A DNA stretch of 64,000 bases. It comes from Rhodosalinus sediminis. Its GTDB lineage: Bacteria; Pseudomonadota; Alphaproteobacteria; Rhodobacterales; Rhodobacteraceae. The translations under genes were made by a program, and so were the position numbers. The stretch is taken from positions 130,709 to 194,708 of the forward strand of contig NZ_QOHR01000005.1 of the NCBI RefSeq assembly GCF_003385555.1, in the 5' to 3' direction. The notes beneath the pieces were generated by a model. The model had not been told where the DNA came from, did not search any database, and saw only the letters and a program-made list of their open reading frames with translations. This document shows, one piece after another, positions 1 to 9,134 of this stretch; position 1 is the first letter of the stretch, and every line of letters begins with the position of its first letter.

Positions 1-327
1 GCCGGCCTCGACGCGGAGGAGGCCGTGCTCTACCGCCAGATCCTCCTGCCGCTGACCGATGCGGCGGCGCAGGCGCTCGACGGGGCGGCGCCGGTGGTCG
101 TGCCGCTTTTCTCGCCGCGCACCGCGGCGCAGTTCGCGGCGCAGCACCGGGGCCGCGCGCCGCTCCTGCTCGCCGCGATGAGCGCGTCGGTGGCGCACCG
201 GGTCGCGCATCTGCCCGCCGCGCGGCTCCTGCAGGCCGAGCGGCCGGACGCCCCGGCGATGCTCCGCGCCGTCGTGTCGCTGCTCGATCACGCCGCACGG
301 CTTGAGGGACCGGAACCCGGCGGGTAA
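1..327 (+). CDS. hemD: Uroporphyrinogen-III synthase, C-terminal part (5' end outside window)
   Basis: Only the last 108 residues are in the window; the frame is open through base 1, so the start lies upstream. The visible part has the alternating beta/alpha pattern of the second HemD lobe, including a strand-loop of the type VVVPLFSPRTAAQF, the conserved SPR(S/T)A segment of the family, and it ends at the usual place. The enzyme cyclises hydroxymethylbilane to uroporphyrinogen III in the cytoplasm, a step shared by haem and bacteriochlorophyll synthesis. The following mitofilin-like gene and hemY are the standard downstream neighbours of hemD in alphaproteobacteria, which supports the call. 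Confidence 0.8.
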   Translation, partial: AGLDAEEAVLYRQILLPLTDAAAQALDGAAPVVVPLFSPRTAAQFAAQHRGRAPLLLAAMSASVAHRVAHLPAARLLQAERPDAPAMLRAVVSLLDHAARLEGPEPGG

Positions 328-378
328 GCTGCCGCGCGGCGGTGCTTCGGCCGTCGGGGAATCGAGAGGGACGACGCG

Positions 379-2142
379 GTGGCGAGGAAGAACAGGCGCC
401 GGGCAGCCGGCCAAGGCGATCCGAAGCCGGCGGCGTCCGGCGCGCCGTCCCCAAAGGACCGGCCGGACACGGGCCCCGAAGGCGAGATGCCGACCGGCGC
501 CGCCAGCCCCGAGGCGCAGCCCGACGCCACGCCCGAGACCCCTGCCCCCGAGAGCGAGACCGAGACCGAGGGCGCCGCGGCCACGGAGGCCGCGCCCGGC
601 CCGGCCGAGGGCGCCGACGCCACCGAGCCGGGCGCGACGGAGGAGATCGCCGCCGGGGCGGCCGCCGTCGAGGCGGTGCCAGAGGCGCCGGGGGCCGATG
701 AGGCCGCGACAGCGGCCGAAGAGGCCGGCGAGAGCGTGCAGGAGGCCGCGACATCCTTCGCGGAGACGCCGGAGGGCGAGGCGCCCGAACCGCAGGGCGC
801 CGCATCGGAGCCGGCCGACACGGACACCGATAACGAACGCGCGGATGGCGGCCGCGACGAGACCGGCAGCGACAGCGTGACGCCTGAGCCTGACGACGCC
901 GCGGCGACCGAGGGCGCGACTGCCGACGCTGCAGCGACCGAGGACGCAACCATCGGCGACGCCGCGACGGAGGCAGAGCCCGGCGCGACCGACGACACGG
1001 CGACCGGGGCAGAGCCCTCCGCGCCGACCGCCCCCTGGGCGGCCGCGGCGGGCGCCGGGGCGGCGAGCGCCGCAGGCGGCGCCACCGCCGACAGCGCCGG
1101 CGCCCGCGAGGCCCGGTCGGACGCCCCCCCGCGCGAGGTGATCGTCAGGCGCGGCGGCTTCGTGCCCGCGCTGATCGGCGGGCTCGCCGCCGCCGTCGTG
1201 GGCTTCGCCGCCGCGCGCTATGTCGTGCCGGAGGGCTGGCCCTTCCCTGGCGTGGACACGCCCGATTTCCGGGCCGAGACGCGCGCCGCGCTCGACGCGC
1301 AGGCCGAGGCCGTCGCGGCCCTGCGCGAGGAGATCGCCGCGGCCGAGCCCGATCTCGCCCCGCTCGAAAGCCGGATCGACGCGCTCGACGCCGGGCTCTC
1401 GGAGCTCGGCGCGCGCGTCGGCGACCTCGCCGCCACGCGCGACGCGCGCTTCGCCGAGATCGAGAGCCGCCTGACCGCGCTCGAGAAACAGCCAATGGAG
1501 GGCGCGCTCTCGGAAGAGGCGATCGCCGCCTACGAGCGCGAGCTTCAGGCGCTGATGGATCAGGTCGCCACGCAGCGCGCGGAGATCGAATCCATCGCCG
1601 ACGACGTGCTCGCCCGCGAGGCCGACGCGCAGGCGGCCGCGCGCCGCGCCGCGGCGCTGGCCGCGCTCTCGCGCGTGACAGCGGCGCTCGATGCCGGCGC
1701 GCCCTTCGCCGGGCCGCTCGCCGATCTGGACGACGCGCTCGAGCGGGCGGTGCCCGATCCGCTGGCAGCCGCGGCCGCGGACGGCGTGGCCACGCGCGCC
1801 GAACTGGAAGAGAGCTTCGCCCCCGCCGCGCGCGCCGCGCTCGCCACGGCCCGGTCGGCGGAGGCCCCGCCGGACGATCCCGCCGACCGCGTCGGCGCCT
1901 TCCTGCGCGAGCGGCTGGGCGCGCGCTCCGTCGCCCCGCGGGAGGGCGACGATCCGGACGCCGTCCTCTCGCGCGCCGAGGCGGCGCTCGACGCCGGCGA
2001 CCTGGGCCGCGCGCTCGAGGAAATCGATGCCCTGCCCGAGGCCGCGCAGGCCGAGCTGGCCGACTGGGCCGAGGCCGCGCGCACGCGGCACGCGGCGGTC
2101 GAGGCCGCCGACACCCTCGCCGAGACACTCAACGAAGAATAG
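379..2142 (+). CDS. Mitofilin-like (COG4223) inner-membrane protein of the hemD-hemY locus
   Basis: 587 residues with a GTG start. Residues about 20-250 are a low-complexity, acidic Ala/Glu/Thr/Pro region. One transmembrane helix follows at about 257-282 (GFVPALIGGLAAAVVGFAAA), then a long Ala/Glu/Arg-rich coiled coil (about 290-420) and a C-terminal helical domain like the mitofilin/Mic60 tail. Bacterial homologues sit between hemD and hemY and are thought to shape intracytoplasmic membranes; that role is family knowledge and nothing here proves it. The gene follows hemD by 51 bases and precedes hemY by 11 bases, so it is probably co-transcribed. A start further inside the acidic region cannot be excluded. 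Confidence 0.7.
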   Translation: MARKNRRRAAGQGDPKPAASGAPSPKDRPDTGPEGEMPTGAASPEAQPDATPETPAPESETETEGAAATEAAPGPAEGADATEPGATEEIAAGAAAVEAVPEAPGADEAATAAEEAGESVQEAATSFAETPEGEAPEPQGAASEPADTDTDNERADGGRDETGSDSVTPEPDDAAATEGATADAAATEDATIGDAATEAEPGATDDTATGAEPSAPTAPWAAAAGAGAASAAGGATADSAGAREARSDAPPREVIVRRGGFVPALIGGLAAAVVGFAAARYVVPEGWPFPGVDTPDFRAETRAALDAQAEAVAALREEIAAAEPDLAPLESRIDALDAGLSELGARVGDLAATRDARFAEIESRLTALEKQPMEGALSEEAIAAYERELQALMDQVATQRAEIESIADDVLAREADAQAAARRAAALAALSRVTAALDAGAPFAGPLADLDDALERAVPDPLAAAAADGVATRAELEESFAPAARAALATARSAEAPPDDPADRVGAFLRERLGARSVAPREGDDPDAVLSRAEAALDAGDLGRALEEIDALPEAAQAELADWAEAARTRHAAVEAADTLAETLNEE

Positions 2143-2153
2143 GACGCCGATAC

Positions 2154-3623
2154 ATGCTCTGGTCCCTGCTCAAGATCCTGTTCTTCGTCGCCATCGTCGC
2201 CGCCGCCGCCTATGGCGGGCTCTGGCTCATGGAGGCCGAGGGCGGCGTGCGCATCGTCGTCGCGCAGACCGAGTTCACGCTCGGCGCGCTCGAATCGGCG
2301 ATCGCGCTTCTGGTGCTGCTGGTCGCGCTCTGGGTGATCCTGAAGCTCGCCTCGCTCCTCGTGGCGACGCTGCGCTTCATCAACGGCGATGAGACGGCGC
2401 TCAGCCGCTATTTCGACCGCAACCGCTCCCGCAAGGGGCTGAAGGAGCTGACCGCGGCGCTCAACGCGCTCGCCGCCGGCGAGGGGCGCGAGGCGATGGT
2501 GGAGGCGCGCAGGGCGGCGAAGCACCTCGACCGCCCCGAGCTCGCCAACCTGATCACCGCGCAGGCGGCGGAGGCCGCGGGCGACGACCGCACCGCGCAG
2601 GAAATCTACCGCAAGCTGGTGGAGGACGACCGCACCCGCTTCGTCGGCGTGCGCGGGCTGATGAAGCAGAAGCTCGCCGAGGGCGACACCGACACGGCGC
2701 TCCAGCTCGCGCAGCGCGCCTTCGCGCTGAAGCCGCGCCACGAGGAGACGCAGGACCTGCTCCTCCGGCTTCAGGCGGGCGCGCACGACTGGTCCGGCGC
2801 GCGCCGGACGCTCGCCGCGAAGCTCAAGCACGGGGGCCTGCCGCGCGACGTGCACAAGCGCCGCGACGCGGTGCTCGCGCTGTCGCAGGCGAAGGACGTC
2901 CTCGACGAGGGCAAGGACGTCGCGGCGCGCGAGGCGGCGATCGAGGCGAATCGCAAGTCGCCCGACCTGATCCCGGCGGCGGTCATGGCCGCGCGCGGCT
3001 ACATCGCGCAGGGCAAGGGCAAGAACGCGACGCGCCTCCTGACGAAGGCCTGGGCGGCGCAGCCGCATCCCGACCTCGCCGCCGCCTTCGCCGAGATCGC
3101 GCCGGAGGAATCGCCCGACGCGCGGCTCAAGCGGTTCCAGATGCTGGTCAAGACGAAGCCCGAGCACCGCGAGTCGAAGCTCCTGCTGGCGGAGCTCCAC
3201 ATCGCCGCCGAGGATTTCCCGGCCGCGCGCCGCGCGCTGGGCGATCTGGTGGAGAGCGACCCGGACGTGCGCGTGCTGACGACGATGGCCGCGATCGAGC
3301 GCGGCGAGGGCGCCTCGGACGCCGTGGTGCAGGGCTGGCTCGCCAAGGCGGTGACGGCGCCGCGCGGGCCGCAGTGGGTCTGCAGCAAGTGCAACGCGAT
3401 CCATGCCGAGTGGGCGCCCGTCTGCGAAAGCTGCGGCGCCTTCGACACGCTCGCCTGGACCCGTCCGCCGGAGCAGGCGGTGGCGACCCCGGTCGGCACC
3501 GGGATGCTGCCGCTCGTCGTCGCCGGCGCGGGGGACGCCGACACCTCGGATGATACGGCGCGCGACGCCGTGCCGGAGGCGGAGACCGTCGAGGGGACGG
3601 CCGAGACGGAACGCGCGACGTAA
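2154..3623 (+). CDS. hemY: HemY-type membrane TPR protein
   Basis: 489 residues. Two hydrophobic segments near the N-terminus (about residues 2-22 and 44-66) match the HemY_N domain, followed by helical TPR-like repeats to about residue 390. Near the C-terminus (about 408-427) is a four-cysteine ribbon, CSKCN...CESCG, that looks zinc-binding. This is the COG3898 HemY family of proteobacteria, linked to late haem synthesis; it is not the protoporphyrinogen oxidase also called HemY. It starts 11 bases after the mitofilin-like gene, with hemD further upstream. The biochemical role is not settled for the family. Confidence 0.8.
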   Translation: MLWSLLKILFFVAIVAAAAYGGLWLMEAEGGVRIVVAQTEFTLGALESAIALLVLLVALWVILKLASLLVATLRFINGDETALSRYFDRNRSRKGLKELTAALNALAAGEGREAMVEARRAAKHLDRPELANLITAQAAEAAGDDRTAQEIYRKLVEDDRTRFVGVRGLMKQKLAEGDTDTALQLAQRAFALKPRHEETQDLLLRLQAGAHDWSGARRTLAAKLKHGGLPRDVHKRRDAVLALSQAKDVLDEGKDVAAREAAIEANRKSPDLIPAAVMAARGYIAQGKGKNATRLLTKAWAAQPHPDLAAAFAEIAPEESPDARLKRFQMLVKTKPEHRESKLLLAELHIAAEDFPAARRALGDLVESDPDVRVLTTMAAIERGEGASDAVVQGWLAKAVTAPRGPQWVCSKCNAIHAEWAPVCESCGAFDTLAWTRPPEQAVATPVGTGMLPLVVAGAGDADTSDDTARDAVPEAETVEGTAETERAT

Positions 3624-3690
3624 ACCGTCGCGGCCCGAAAAAGGGGGCTTTTCCCTCGCAGACCGCGGTGCTAAAGGCTCCGCCCAGACG

Positions 3691-3766
3691 GCCGGTGTAG
3701 CTCAGGTGGTAGAGCACGTCATTCGTAATGATGGGGTCAGGGGTTCGAGTCCCTTCACCGGCACCA
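3691..3766 (+). tRNA. tRNA-Thr (anticodon CGU)
   Basis: A complete cloverleaf can be drawn. The acceptor stem GCCGGTG pairs with CACCGGC, the D arm is GCTC...GAGC, and the anticodon loop TTCGTAA gives CGT. The T arm is AGGGGTTCGAGTCCCTT, and the 3' end carries discriminator A and an encoded CCA. It reads ACG codons, which are frequent in this GC-rich DNA. It sits alone between hemY and the polysaccharide locus; I saw no repeat of its 3' end nearby that would mark an integrated element. Confidence 0.95.
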
Positions 3767-3785
3767 CATTCCTCCCACATGATCG

Positions 3786-4829
3786 ATGACGCGGGCGACA
3801 CGCCCGGCAGCGCCGGAGCGCGCCGTGGATGACGCGCCGACCGCGGACCCCGACGCCCGCGCGCGCCGGCTGGTCGCCGTCGTCGTCACCTACAATCGTC
3901 TGGACCAGCTGAAGGTCACCGTCGGGCGGTTGCTCGACGCGGGGCCGGGGGTCCTCGACGCCCTGCTCGTGGTGGACAACGCGAGCGATGACGGCACCGC
4001 GGACTGGCTCGCCGGGCAGGGCGACCCGCGGCTTGCGGTGCTGCGCCATGCCCGCAACCTCGGCGGCGCGGGGGGCTTCGAGACCGGGATGCGCCACGCG
4101 GTCGCGCATCTGGCGCCCGACTGGCTCCTGCTGATGGACGACGACGGGCGGCCGGAGCCCGGCGCGCTGGAGGCGTTCCACGCCGCGCGGCCGGAACGCT
4201 GGGACGCGATCGCGGCGGCCGTCTATTATCCTGACGGCACCATCTGCGAGATGAACCGACCGTCGGTGAACCCGTTCCGGACCGCGCGCGGCGTCCTGCG
4301 GGCGGTGCTCGGAGGGCGCGACGGGTTCCACATCGGCCCCGCGTGCTACGACGCGCCGCCGCGGGACGTCGACGTCGCGAGCTTCGTCGGCCTCTTCGTG
4401 TCGCGCCGCGCGGTGGAGCGCGTCGGCTATCCCGACGGTGCGCTCTTCGTCTACGGCGAGGACGGGCTCTATACCCTCGGCCTCAGCGCCGCGGGCGGGC
4501 GCATCGGCTTCGTGCCCGCCATCCGCTTCGAGCACGACTGCCGCACCTTCGCCGCGGAGCCGGGCCGCTTCGCGCCGCCGTGGAAGAGCTATTACTACCA
4601 CCGCAACCTGCTCTTCCTCTATCGCCGCGCGGCCGGGCCGCTCTTCTGGCCGGCGCTGGCGCTCGTCCTGCCGAAGTGGCTGCTGAAGGTGCGGCGGCAA
4701 CGGGGCGCGCGGTGGACGTACCTGCGCCTGCTCGGCCTCGCCGTCGCGCACGGTCTGACCGGCCATACCGGGACGCCGCACGAGGCGATCCTGTCCCGCG
4801 CCAGGGGGCGGCGGATCAGCGGTTCATGA
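3786..4829 (+). CDS. Glycosyltransferase family 2 (galactofuranosyl/rhamnosyl-transferase-like)
   Basis: 347 residues with a GT-A fold. It starts with VAVVVTYNR (nucleotide-sugar strand), then VVDNASDDGT, the NLGGAGGFETG segment and a DDDG metal/donor motif at about residues 117-120. The GGAGG-F-G signature resembles the GlfT2/rhamnosyltransferase branch. A UDP-galactopyranose mutase gene at 19.5 kb and a dTDP-rhamnose operon at 21-24.6 kb would supply either donor; the exact sugar cannot be told from sequence. Its 3' end overlaps the convergent kpsM-like gene by 14 bases. The ATG at 3786 fits the start of the domain, but a start a few codons later is possible. Confidence 0.75.
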   Translation: MTRATRPAAPERAVDDAPTADPDARARRLVAVVVTYNRLDQLKVTVGRLLDAGPGVLDALLVVDNASDDGTADWLAGQGDPRLAVLRHARNLGGAGGFETGMRHAVAHLAPDWLLLMDDDGRPEPGALEAFHAARPERWDAIAAAVYYPDGTICEMNRPSVNPFRTARGVLRAVLGGRDGFHIGPACYDAPPRDVDVASFVGLFVSRRAVERVGYPDGALFVYGEDGLYTLGLSAAGGRIGFVPAIRFEHDCRTFAAEPGRFAPPWKSYYYHRNLLFLYRRAAGPLFWPALALVLPKWLLKVRRQRGARWTYLRLLGLAVAHGLTGHTGTPHEAILSRARGRRISGS

Positions 4830-5631
4830 TGTCCTTGTTGTACCGCCGCAGAAGCAGAAGCCCCAGCGCGAGCGGCACGAGCGAGACGATCAGCACGTAG
4901 AGGACGCTGACGTACTGCGGATCGTACATCCCGTAGAACCCCTGTCGCATCAGGCCGCTCGTGTGCATGAGCGGGTTCCACCAGAGCACCGCCTGCGCCA
5001 TCGCCGGCAGGTCCTCGTAGATGTAGAAGATCCCCGAGGCGAGAAAGAGCGGCCGGGTCGCGATGGACCAGACCACGTCGTAGGTCGGAAAGAGCCCCAT
5101 CAGACAGCAGTTGAGCGTCCCGACGCCGAGGCCCAGCAGCGCGTTCAGCGTCAGAGCGAGAAGCGCCGTCTCGGCGTCGAGGACGACGCGCGTCTCGGTG
5201 GCGAGAATGATGCCCGTCAGGAGCAGATAGACGACGAGCGCCGTCGTGAGCACGTTCAGGAGAAAGCGCGCGGCGATGGCGTCGATCCATGTCACCGTCG
5301 GGTACGTGAGCAGCGGCGCGGAAAAGATGATCGAGCGGGCCACGGCCACCTGCACGCCCTGATACATCTGGAACGGCAGGAATCCCGTCGCGTAGAAAAT
5401 GAGGAAGTTGCTGCCGAGCGACGGGGATCGCAGGAGCAGCGAAAAGCCGATCGACAACAGGACGATGAAGCCGAGCGGTTCCACGATCGCCCAGATGTAG
5501 CCGCCCGGCGTCCGGCCGTAGCGCGTGGACATTTCCCGCAGGACGAGCGCCAGAACCGTGCGCCACATGTGGCTCCGGCCCGCCGGGGATTGCGCGCGCG
5601 GCGGTCGCATGTCGTCCGGGGTGGATGTCAC
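4816..5631 (-). CDS. ABC-2 type polysaccharide export permease (KpsM-like)
   Basis: 271 residues with about six transmembrane helices after a short Pro/Arg-rich cytoplasmic N-terminus. The amphipathic LREMSTRYGRTPGGYIWAI segment and the C-terminal YNKDIMNR are typical of capsule/O-antigen ABC-2 permeases. It would form the membrane channel partner of the ATPase at 6994-7647 and export a lipid-linked polysaccharide across the inner membrane. It is divergent from the KpsE-like gene across an 83-base gap and convergent with the GT2 gene. The start at 5631 gives the full N-terminus; an internal ATG (HMWRT, residue 22) is an alternative. Confidence 0.8.
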   Translation of the reverse strand: MTSTPDDMRPPRAQSPAGRSHMWRTVLALVLREMSTRYGRTPGGYIWAIVEPLGFIVLLSIGFSLLLRSPSLGSNFLIFYATGFLPFQMYQGVQVAVARSIIFSAPLLTYPTVTWIDAIAARFLLNVLTTALVVYLLLTGIILATETRVVLDAETALLALTLNALLGLGVGTLNCCLMGLFPTYDVVWSIATRPLFLASGIFYIYEDLPAMAQAVLWWNPLMHTSGLMRQGFYGMYDPQYVSVLYVLIVSLVPLALGLLLLRRYNKDIMNR

Positions 5632-5714
5632 GGGCGCCCTCGCCTATGGCAACATTCTGCCACATTATGTATGTCTCGGGGCGAGTGAAAACCGCGTGAT
5701 TTCCGGATGACGCT
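5632..5714. promoter_or_regulatory. Divergent promoter interval between the permease and KpsE-like genes
   Basis: 83 bases that are clearly more AT-rich than the flanking genes (about 5645-5705), as expected for back-to-back promoters. I could not fix -35/-10 hexamers with confidence. Confidence 0.35.
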
Positions 5715-6974
5715 TTGACGGACGCAGAGTCGAAGGCCCCAGACCCCGCCCGCGCCCCCGGCGCGCCGGCCGGCGGGACGGGCGCGAAGGGCGGTGCGGG
5801 CGCGGCGCCTGCGGCGCCTGCGGGGCCGAAGGTCGTCGAGGTGCGCCCGCCCGCCGGACCGGCCCGCGTCGAGCGGCGCCACCGCGGGCTGATCCTGTCG
5901 TTCGTTCTGCTCGTCCTCGTGCCGATCCTCGCCGTGGCGGCCTACCTCTGGGTGGTCGCCGAGGATCAGTACGCCTCCGTCACCGGCTTCACCGTGCAGC
6001 AGGACGAGGGTGGCACGGCGGCCGAACTGCTCGGCGGGCTCGCCGAGTTCGCCGGCGCCGGGCAGCAGTCGGACAGCGACGTGCTTTACGAGTTCGTCCA
6101 GAGCCAGGAGCTCGTCGAGCGGATCCGGGAGGATCTCGATCTCGTCGGTCACTACACGCAGCACTGGCCCGGCGACCCGGTGTTCGCGCTCCCGGCCGAT
6201 CCGACGATCGAGGACCTCGTCGCCTACTGGCAGCGGATCGTGCGCGTCGCCTACGATCAGTCCACCGGCCTGATCGAGCTGCGGGTGCTCGCCTTCGACC
6301 CGGCCTTCGCGCAGACCCTCGCGCAGGCGATCGTCGCCGAGAGCCAGGCGATGATCAATGCGCTCAACGATCAGGCGCGCGCCGATCTCATGGCCTACGC
6401 GCGCGACGATCTCGACCGCGCGCTGGAGCGGCTGCGCGCGGCGCGGCAGGCCCTGACCGAGTTCCGGACCCGCACCGGGATCGTCGACCCGCAGGCCGAT
6501 GTTCAGGGCCAGTTCGGCGTCCTGAACACCCTCCAGCAGCAGCTGGCCGGCGCGCTGATCGAATACGACCTGCTCGCGGGGTCAGCCGACCCGGACGATC
6601 CCCGTCTCGTCCAGCTCGAGCGGCGCATCGAGGTGACGCGCGCGCGCATCGCGGAGGAGCGGGAGACGCTTTCCTCCGACGCCGTCGAGGGATCGGACGT
6701 CGATTTCCCGACGCTGATGGCGGAGTACGAAAGCCTCGTCGTCGATCGCGAGTTCGCCGAGGAGACCTACCGCGCGGCGCTCTCGGCCTTCGACATCGCC
6801 CGCGAGAAGGCGCAGCGCCAGAGCCGCTATCTCGCCACCTTCGTGCGGCCGACGCGCGCGCAGTCCGCGGAGTATCCGCAGCGTTTCACGCTCACCGGGC
6901 TCGCCGGGCTGTTCCTGCTGCTGGTCTGGGCGATCCTCGCGCTGGTCTACTACAGCGTCCGCGACCGGCAATGA
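5715..6974 (+). CDS. Capsule polysaccharide export inner-membrane protein (KpsE/CtrB-like)
   Basis: 419 residues. An N-terminal Ala/Gly/Pro-rich stretch leads to a transmembrane helix at about 58-80. A long periplasmic region with coiled coil follows (about 220-290, rich in Arg/Glu/Gln), and a second transmembrane helix lies at about 392-413 just before the C-terminus. This two-helix polysaccharide co-polymerase layout links the inner-membrane ABC exporter with the outer-membrane translocon. The kpsT-like ATPase gene follows 19 bases later. TTG at 5715 is the furthest start in frame; the ribosome site there is weak, so the true start is uncertain within the low-complexity leader. No outer-membrane partner gene is in the window. 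Confidence 0.75.
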   Translation: MTDAESKAPDPARAPGAPAGGTGAKGGAGAAPAAPAGPKVVEVRPPAGPARVERRHRGLILSFVLLVLVPILAVAAYLWVVAEDQYASVTGFTVQQDEGGTAAELLGGLAEFAGAGQQSDSDVLYEFVQSQELVERIREDLDLVGHYTQHWPGDPVFALPADPTIEDLVAYWQRIVRVAYDQSTGLIELRVLAFDPAFAQTLAQAIVAESQAMINALNDQARADLMAYARDDLDRALERLRAARQALTEFRTRTGIVDPQADVQGQFGVLNTLQQQLAGALIEYDLLAGSADPDDPRLVQLERRIEVTRARIAEERETLSSDAVEGSDVDFPTLMAEYESLVVDREFAEETYRAALSAFDIAREKAQRQSRYLATFVRPTRAQSAEYPQRFTLTGLAGLFLLLVWAILALVYYSVRDRQ

Positions 6975-6993
6975 GCGGCGACGGGCCGGGCGC

Positions 6994-7647
6994 ATGATCC
7001 GCTTCGAGAACGTCACCAAGAGCTTTCGCGTGCGCGGCCGGCGGAAGGTGGTGATCGACGACCTGACCTTCGCCCTGCCGCCCGGGAAGGCCGTGGCGCT
7101 CCTCGGGCGCAACGGCGCGGGCAAGAGCACGCTCCTCGATCTCGTCGCGGGTCGGCAGCGCCCGGACAGCGGGCGCATCCTCCACGAGGGCAGCGTGTCG
7201 TGGCCGGTGGGCTTCGGCGGGTCGTTCCACCGGGAGCTCACGGGGGCGCAGAACGTCCGTTTCATCGCGCGCATCTACGGTGTGGACACCGACGCGCTCG
7301 CCGCCTTCGTCGAGGATTTCGCGGAACTCGGGCAGAATTTTCACATGCCGGTGCGCACCTATTCGCAGGGGATGCGGGCGCGGCTCGCCTTCGGGGCGTC
7401 GATGGGGATTCGCTTCGACACCTATCTCGTGGACGAGGTGACCGCGGTGGGCGACGCCGCCTTCAAGCGCAAGAGCCAGGCCGTCTTCCTCGACCGGATG
7501 CAGGACGCGGGCGCCCTGCTCGTCAGTCACGCGATGGCGCAGGTCAAGAGCCTCTGCGACGAGGCGATCGTCCTCGATCAGGGGCGCCTCCTCCATTTCA
7601 CGGACGTGAACGCGGCGGTGGACCATCACAGGGCCCTGATGGCGTAG
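6994..7647 (+). CDS. ABC-2 polysaccharide exporter ATP-binding protein (KpsT-like)
   Basis: 217 residues, the usual length for KpsT/CtrD. Walker A is GRNGAGKST (about residues 37-45), the signature motif is YSQGMRARL (about 121) and Walker B is TYLVDEVTAVGD (about 141). The switch histidine is in LLVSHAM. It would hydrolyse ATP to drive polysaccharide export through the permease at 4816-5631. It is co-directional with the KpsE-like gene. The downstream DUF2793 gene starts 105 bases later and may be a separate unit. Confidence 0.85.
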   Translation: MIRFENVTKSFRVRGRRKVVIDDLTFALPPGKAVALLGRNGAGKSTLLDLVAGRQRPDSGRILHEGSVSWPVGFGGSFHRELTGAQNVRFIARIYGVDTDALAAFVEDFAELGQNFHMPVRTYSQGMRARLAFGASMGIRFDTYLVDEVTAVGDAAFKRKSQAVFLDRMQDAGALLVSHAMAQVKSLCDEAIVLDQGRLLHFTDVNAAVDHHRALMA

Positions 7648-7752
7648 CGCCGCGGCCCGTTGCGCGGCGCGGCGCCCTGCGTCCGCCCGGGTGCCCGCGC
7701 GTTAACGGCGCCGGGCCATGGTCGCCGGGTCCTGTCCCGCAACGGAGGCGTC

Positions 7753-8784
7753 ATGTCCGATCTGTCGCCCAACCTCGCCCTGCCGCTGCTTTTGCCGGCG
7801 CAGGCGCAGAAACACGTCACCCACAACGACGCGCTCGCCCTGCTCGATCTTCTGGTGCAGTTGCGGGTGCAGCGCTTCGACGCGCGGACGCCGCCCGAGG
7901 CGCCCGGGGACGGCGAGGTGTACGCGGTGGGCGCTGGCGCGACCGGCGCCTGGGCCGGGCAGGACGGGCGGCTCGCGGCGCGGGTGGGCGGCGGCTGGGT
8001 CTTCGTCGCGCCGCGCGAGGGGTGGCGCGCCTGGGACGTCGCCGGGGCCGAGGTGCGCGTTCATGCGGACGGGGCGTGGCGGCCGCTCGAGGCGCTTCCG
8101 CCGGGGACGGTCGAGCGCCTCGGCGTGAACGCCGCGAGCGACGCGGGCAACCGCCTCGCCGTCGCCGCGCCGGCGACGCTCCTGACGCACGAGGGCGCCG
8201 GTCATCAGCTCAAGATCGACAAGGCGTCGGCGGGCGACACCGCCTCCCTCCTGTTCCAGACGGGCTTCTCCGGCCGGGCCGAGATGGGCACCGCCGGGAG
8301 CGACGACTGGTCGATCAAGGTCAGCGCGGACGGCGCGTCGTGGACCGAGGCGCTGCGGATCGCCGCGGCGACCGGCGTGCCCGACCTGCGCGCCGGCGCG
8401 ACGATCGGCGGGGCGGTGGCGTTTCACCGCACGAACGCCGCTGGCTCCGTCAGCCAGTCCGGCGGCGTGCCGACGGGCGCCCTGATCGAGCGCGGCAGCA
8501 ACGCCAACGGCGAGTATGTGCGCTTCGCGGACGGCACGCAGATCTGCACGCATCGGCAGATGTCGAGCAGTTCCTCAAATGCGACCTGGACCTATCCGGC
8601 CGAGTTCGCGCCCGGAAAGACCGACTGCCTGCTGGGCACCGCGACGCCCATGACCGGCACCAACGTCGTGAGCGTGGTGCAAAGCACGACCGGGTCCGCG
8701 ATCTTCACGATCCGGGACACGCTCAACTACGGCGTTCGGATCGAGGCGGACGTCTGGCTGTTCGCAATGGGCCGCTGGTTCTGA
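7753..8784 (+). CDS. DUF2793 domain protein, phage/GTA tail-associated type
   Basis: 343 residues. The N-terminal third carries the DUF2793 pattern: NLALPLLLPAQAQKHVTHN, then GEVYAVG, WAGQDGRLA and GWRAWD. The rest is a tail-spike-like region with repeated TxxL/DG segments and a hydrophobic C-terminal domain. DUF2793 proteins are usual in rhodobacteral prophages and gene transfer agent-like loci, where they belong to the tail tip; some sit beside surface polysaccharide genes. The ATG at 7753 has a GGAGG site 7 bases upstream, so I prefer it to the longer frame opening at 7660. It forms a unit with the two small genes that follow. The function is unproven. Confidence 0.65.
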   Translation: MSDLSPNLALPLLLPAQAQKHVTHNDALALLDLLVQLRVQRFDARTPPEAPGDGEVYAVGAGATGAWAGQDGRLAARVGGGWVFVAPREGWRAWDVAGAEVRVHADGAWRPLEALPPGTVERLGVNAASDAGNRLAVAAPATLLTHEGAGHQLKIDKASAGDTASLLFQTGFSGRAEMGTAGSDDWSIKVSADGASWTEALRIAAATGVPDLRAGATIGGAVAFHRTNAAGSVSQSGGVPTGALIERGSNANGEYVRFADGTQICTHRQMSSSSSNATWTYPAEFAPGKTDCLLGTATPMTGTNVVSVVQSTTGSAIFTIRDTLNYGVRIEADVWLFAMGRWF

Positions 8785-8795
8785 GGAGGTATCTC

Positions 8796-9134
8796 ATGCG
8801 CATCACGCTTTCCCCCGTCCGCGGCCTTCCCGGTCAGCCCGAGACCGAGATCGCCGTCGCGGGCGAGACGATCACCGTGGACGGCACGCCCTACGACCTT
8901 TGCGCCGTGCCCGAAGGCGGCGAGGCGGTGCCCGCGGGCGAGCATCCCTTCGTCGGCACCATCACGCGGGAGGACGGCGAAATCGCCTGCACCGTCCGCG
9001 TGGCGCTCGGTGACGACGCGGCGCTGGATCAACCGCGCGATCCGACCGTCTGGACGGTGACCGCGACCGACGGGCCGGTGGCGATCCCGGCCGTCCGCAA
9101 GCCCGAGCCAAAGGAGCCCACCGATGACGTTTGA
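8796..9134 (+). CDS. Small protein of the tail-like cassette, unknown function
   Basis: 112 residues starting MRITLSPVRGLPGQPETEI, with GAGGAGGT immediately upstream as a strong ribosome site. The sequence is mostly beta-strand-like and acidic, without transmembrane segments or cysteine motifs beyond two single Cys. It lies 11 bases after the DUF2793 gene and overlaps the next gene by 11 bases, so the three are translationally linked. I do not recognise a named family. The position after a DUF2793 tail protein suggests a tail-fibre accessory. Confidence 0.6.
   Translation: MRITLSPVRGLPGQPETEIAVAGETITVDGTPYDLCAVPEGGEAVPAGEHPFVGTITREDGEIACTVRVALGDDAALDQPRDPTVWTVTATDGPVAIPAVRKPEPKEPTDDV

Noticed and set aside
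3691-3830. tRNA-Thr as an integration site for the polysaccharide locus
   Set aside because: No integrase gene and no second copy of the tRNA 3' end was noticed in the window.
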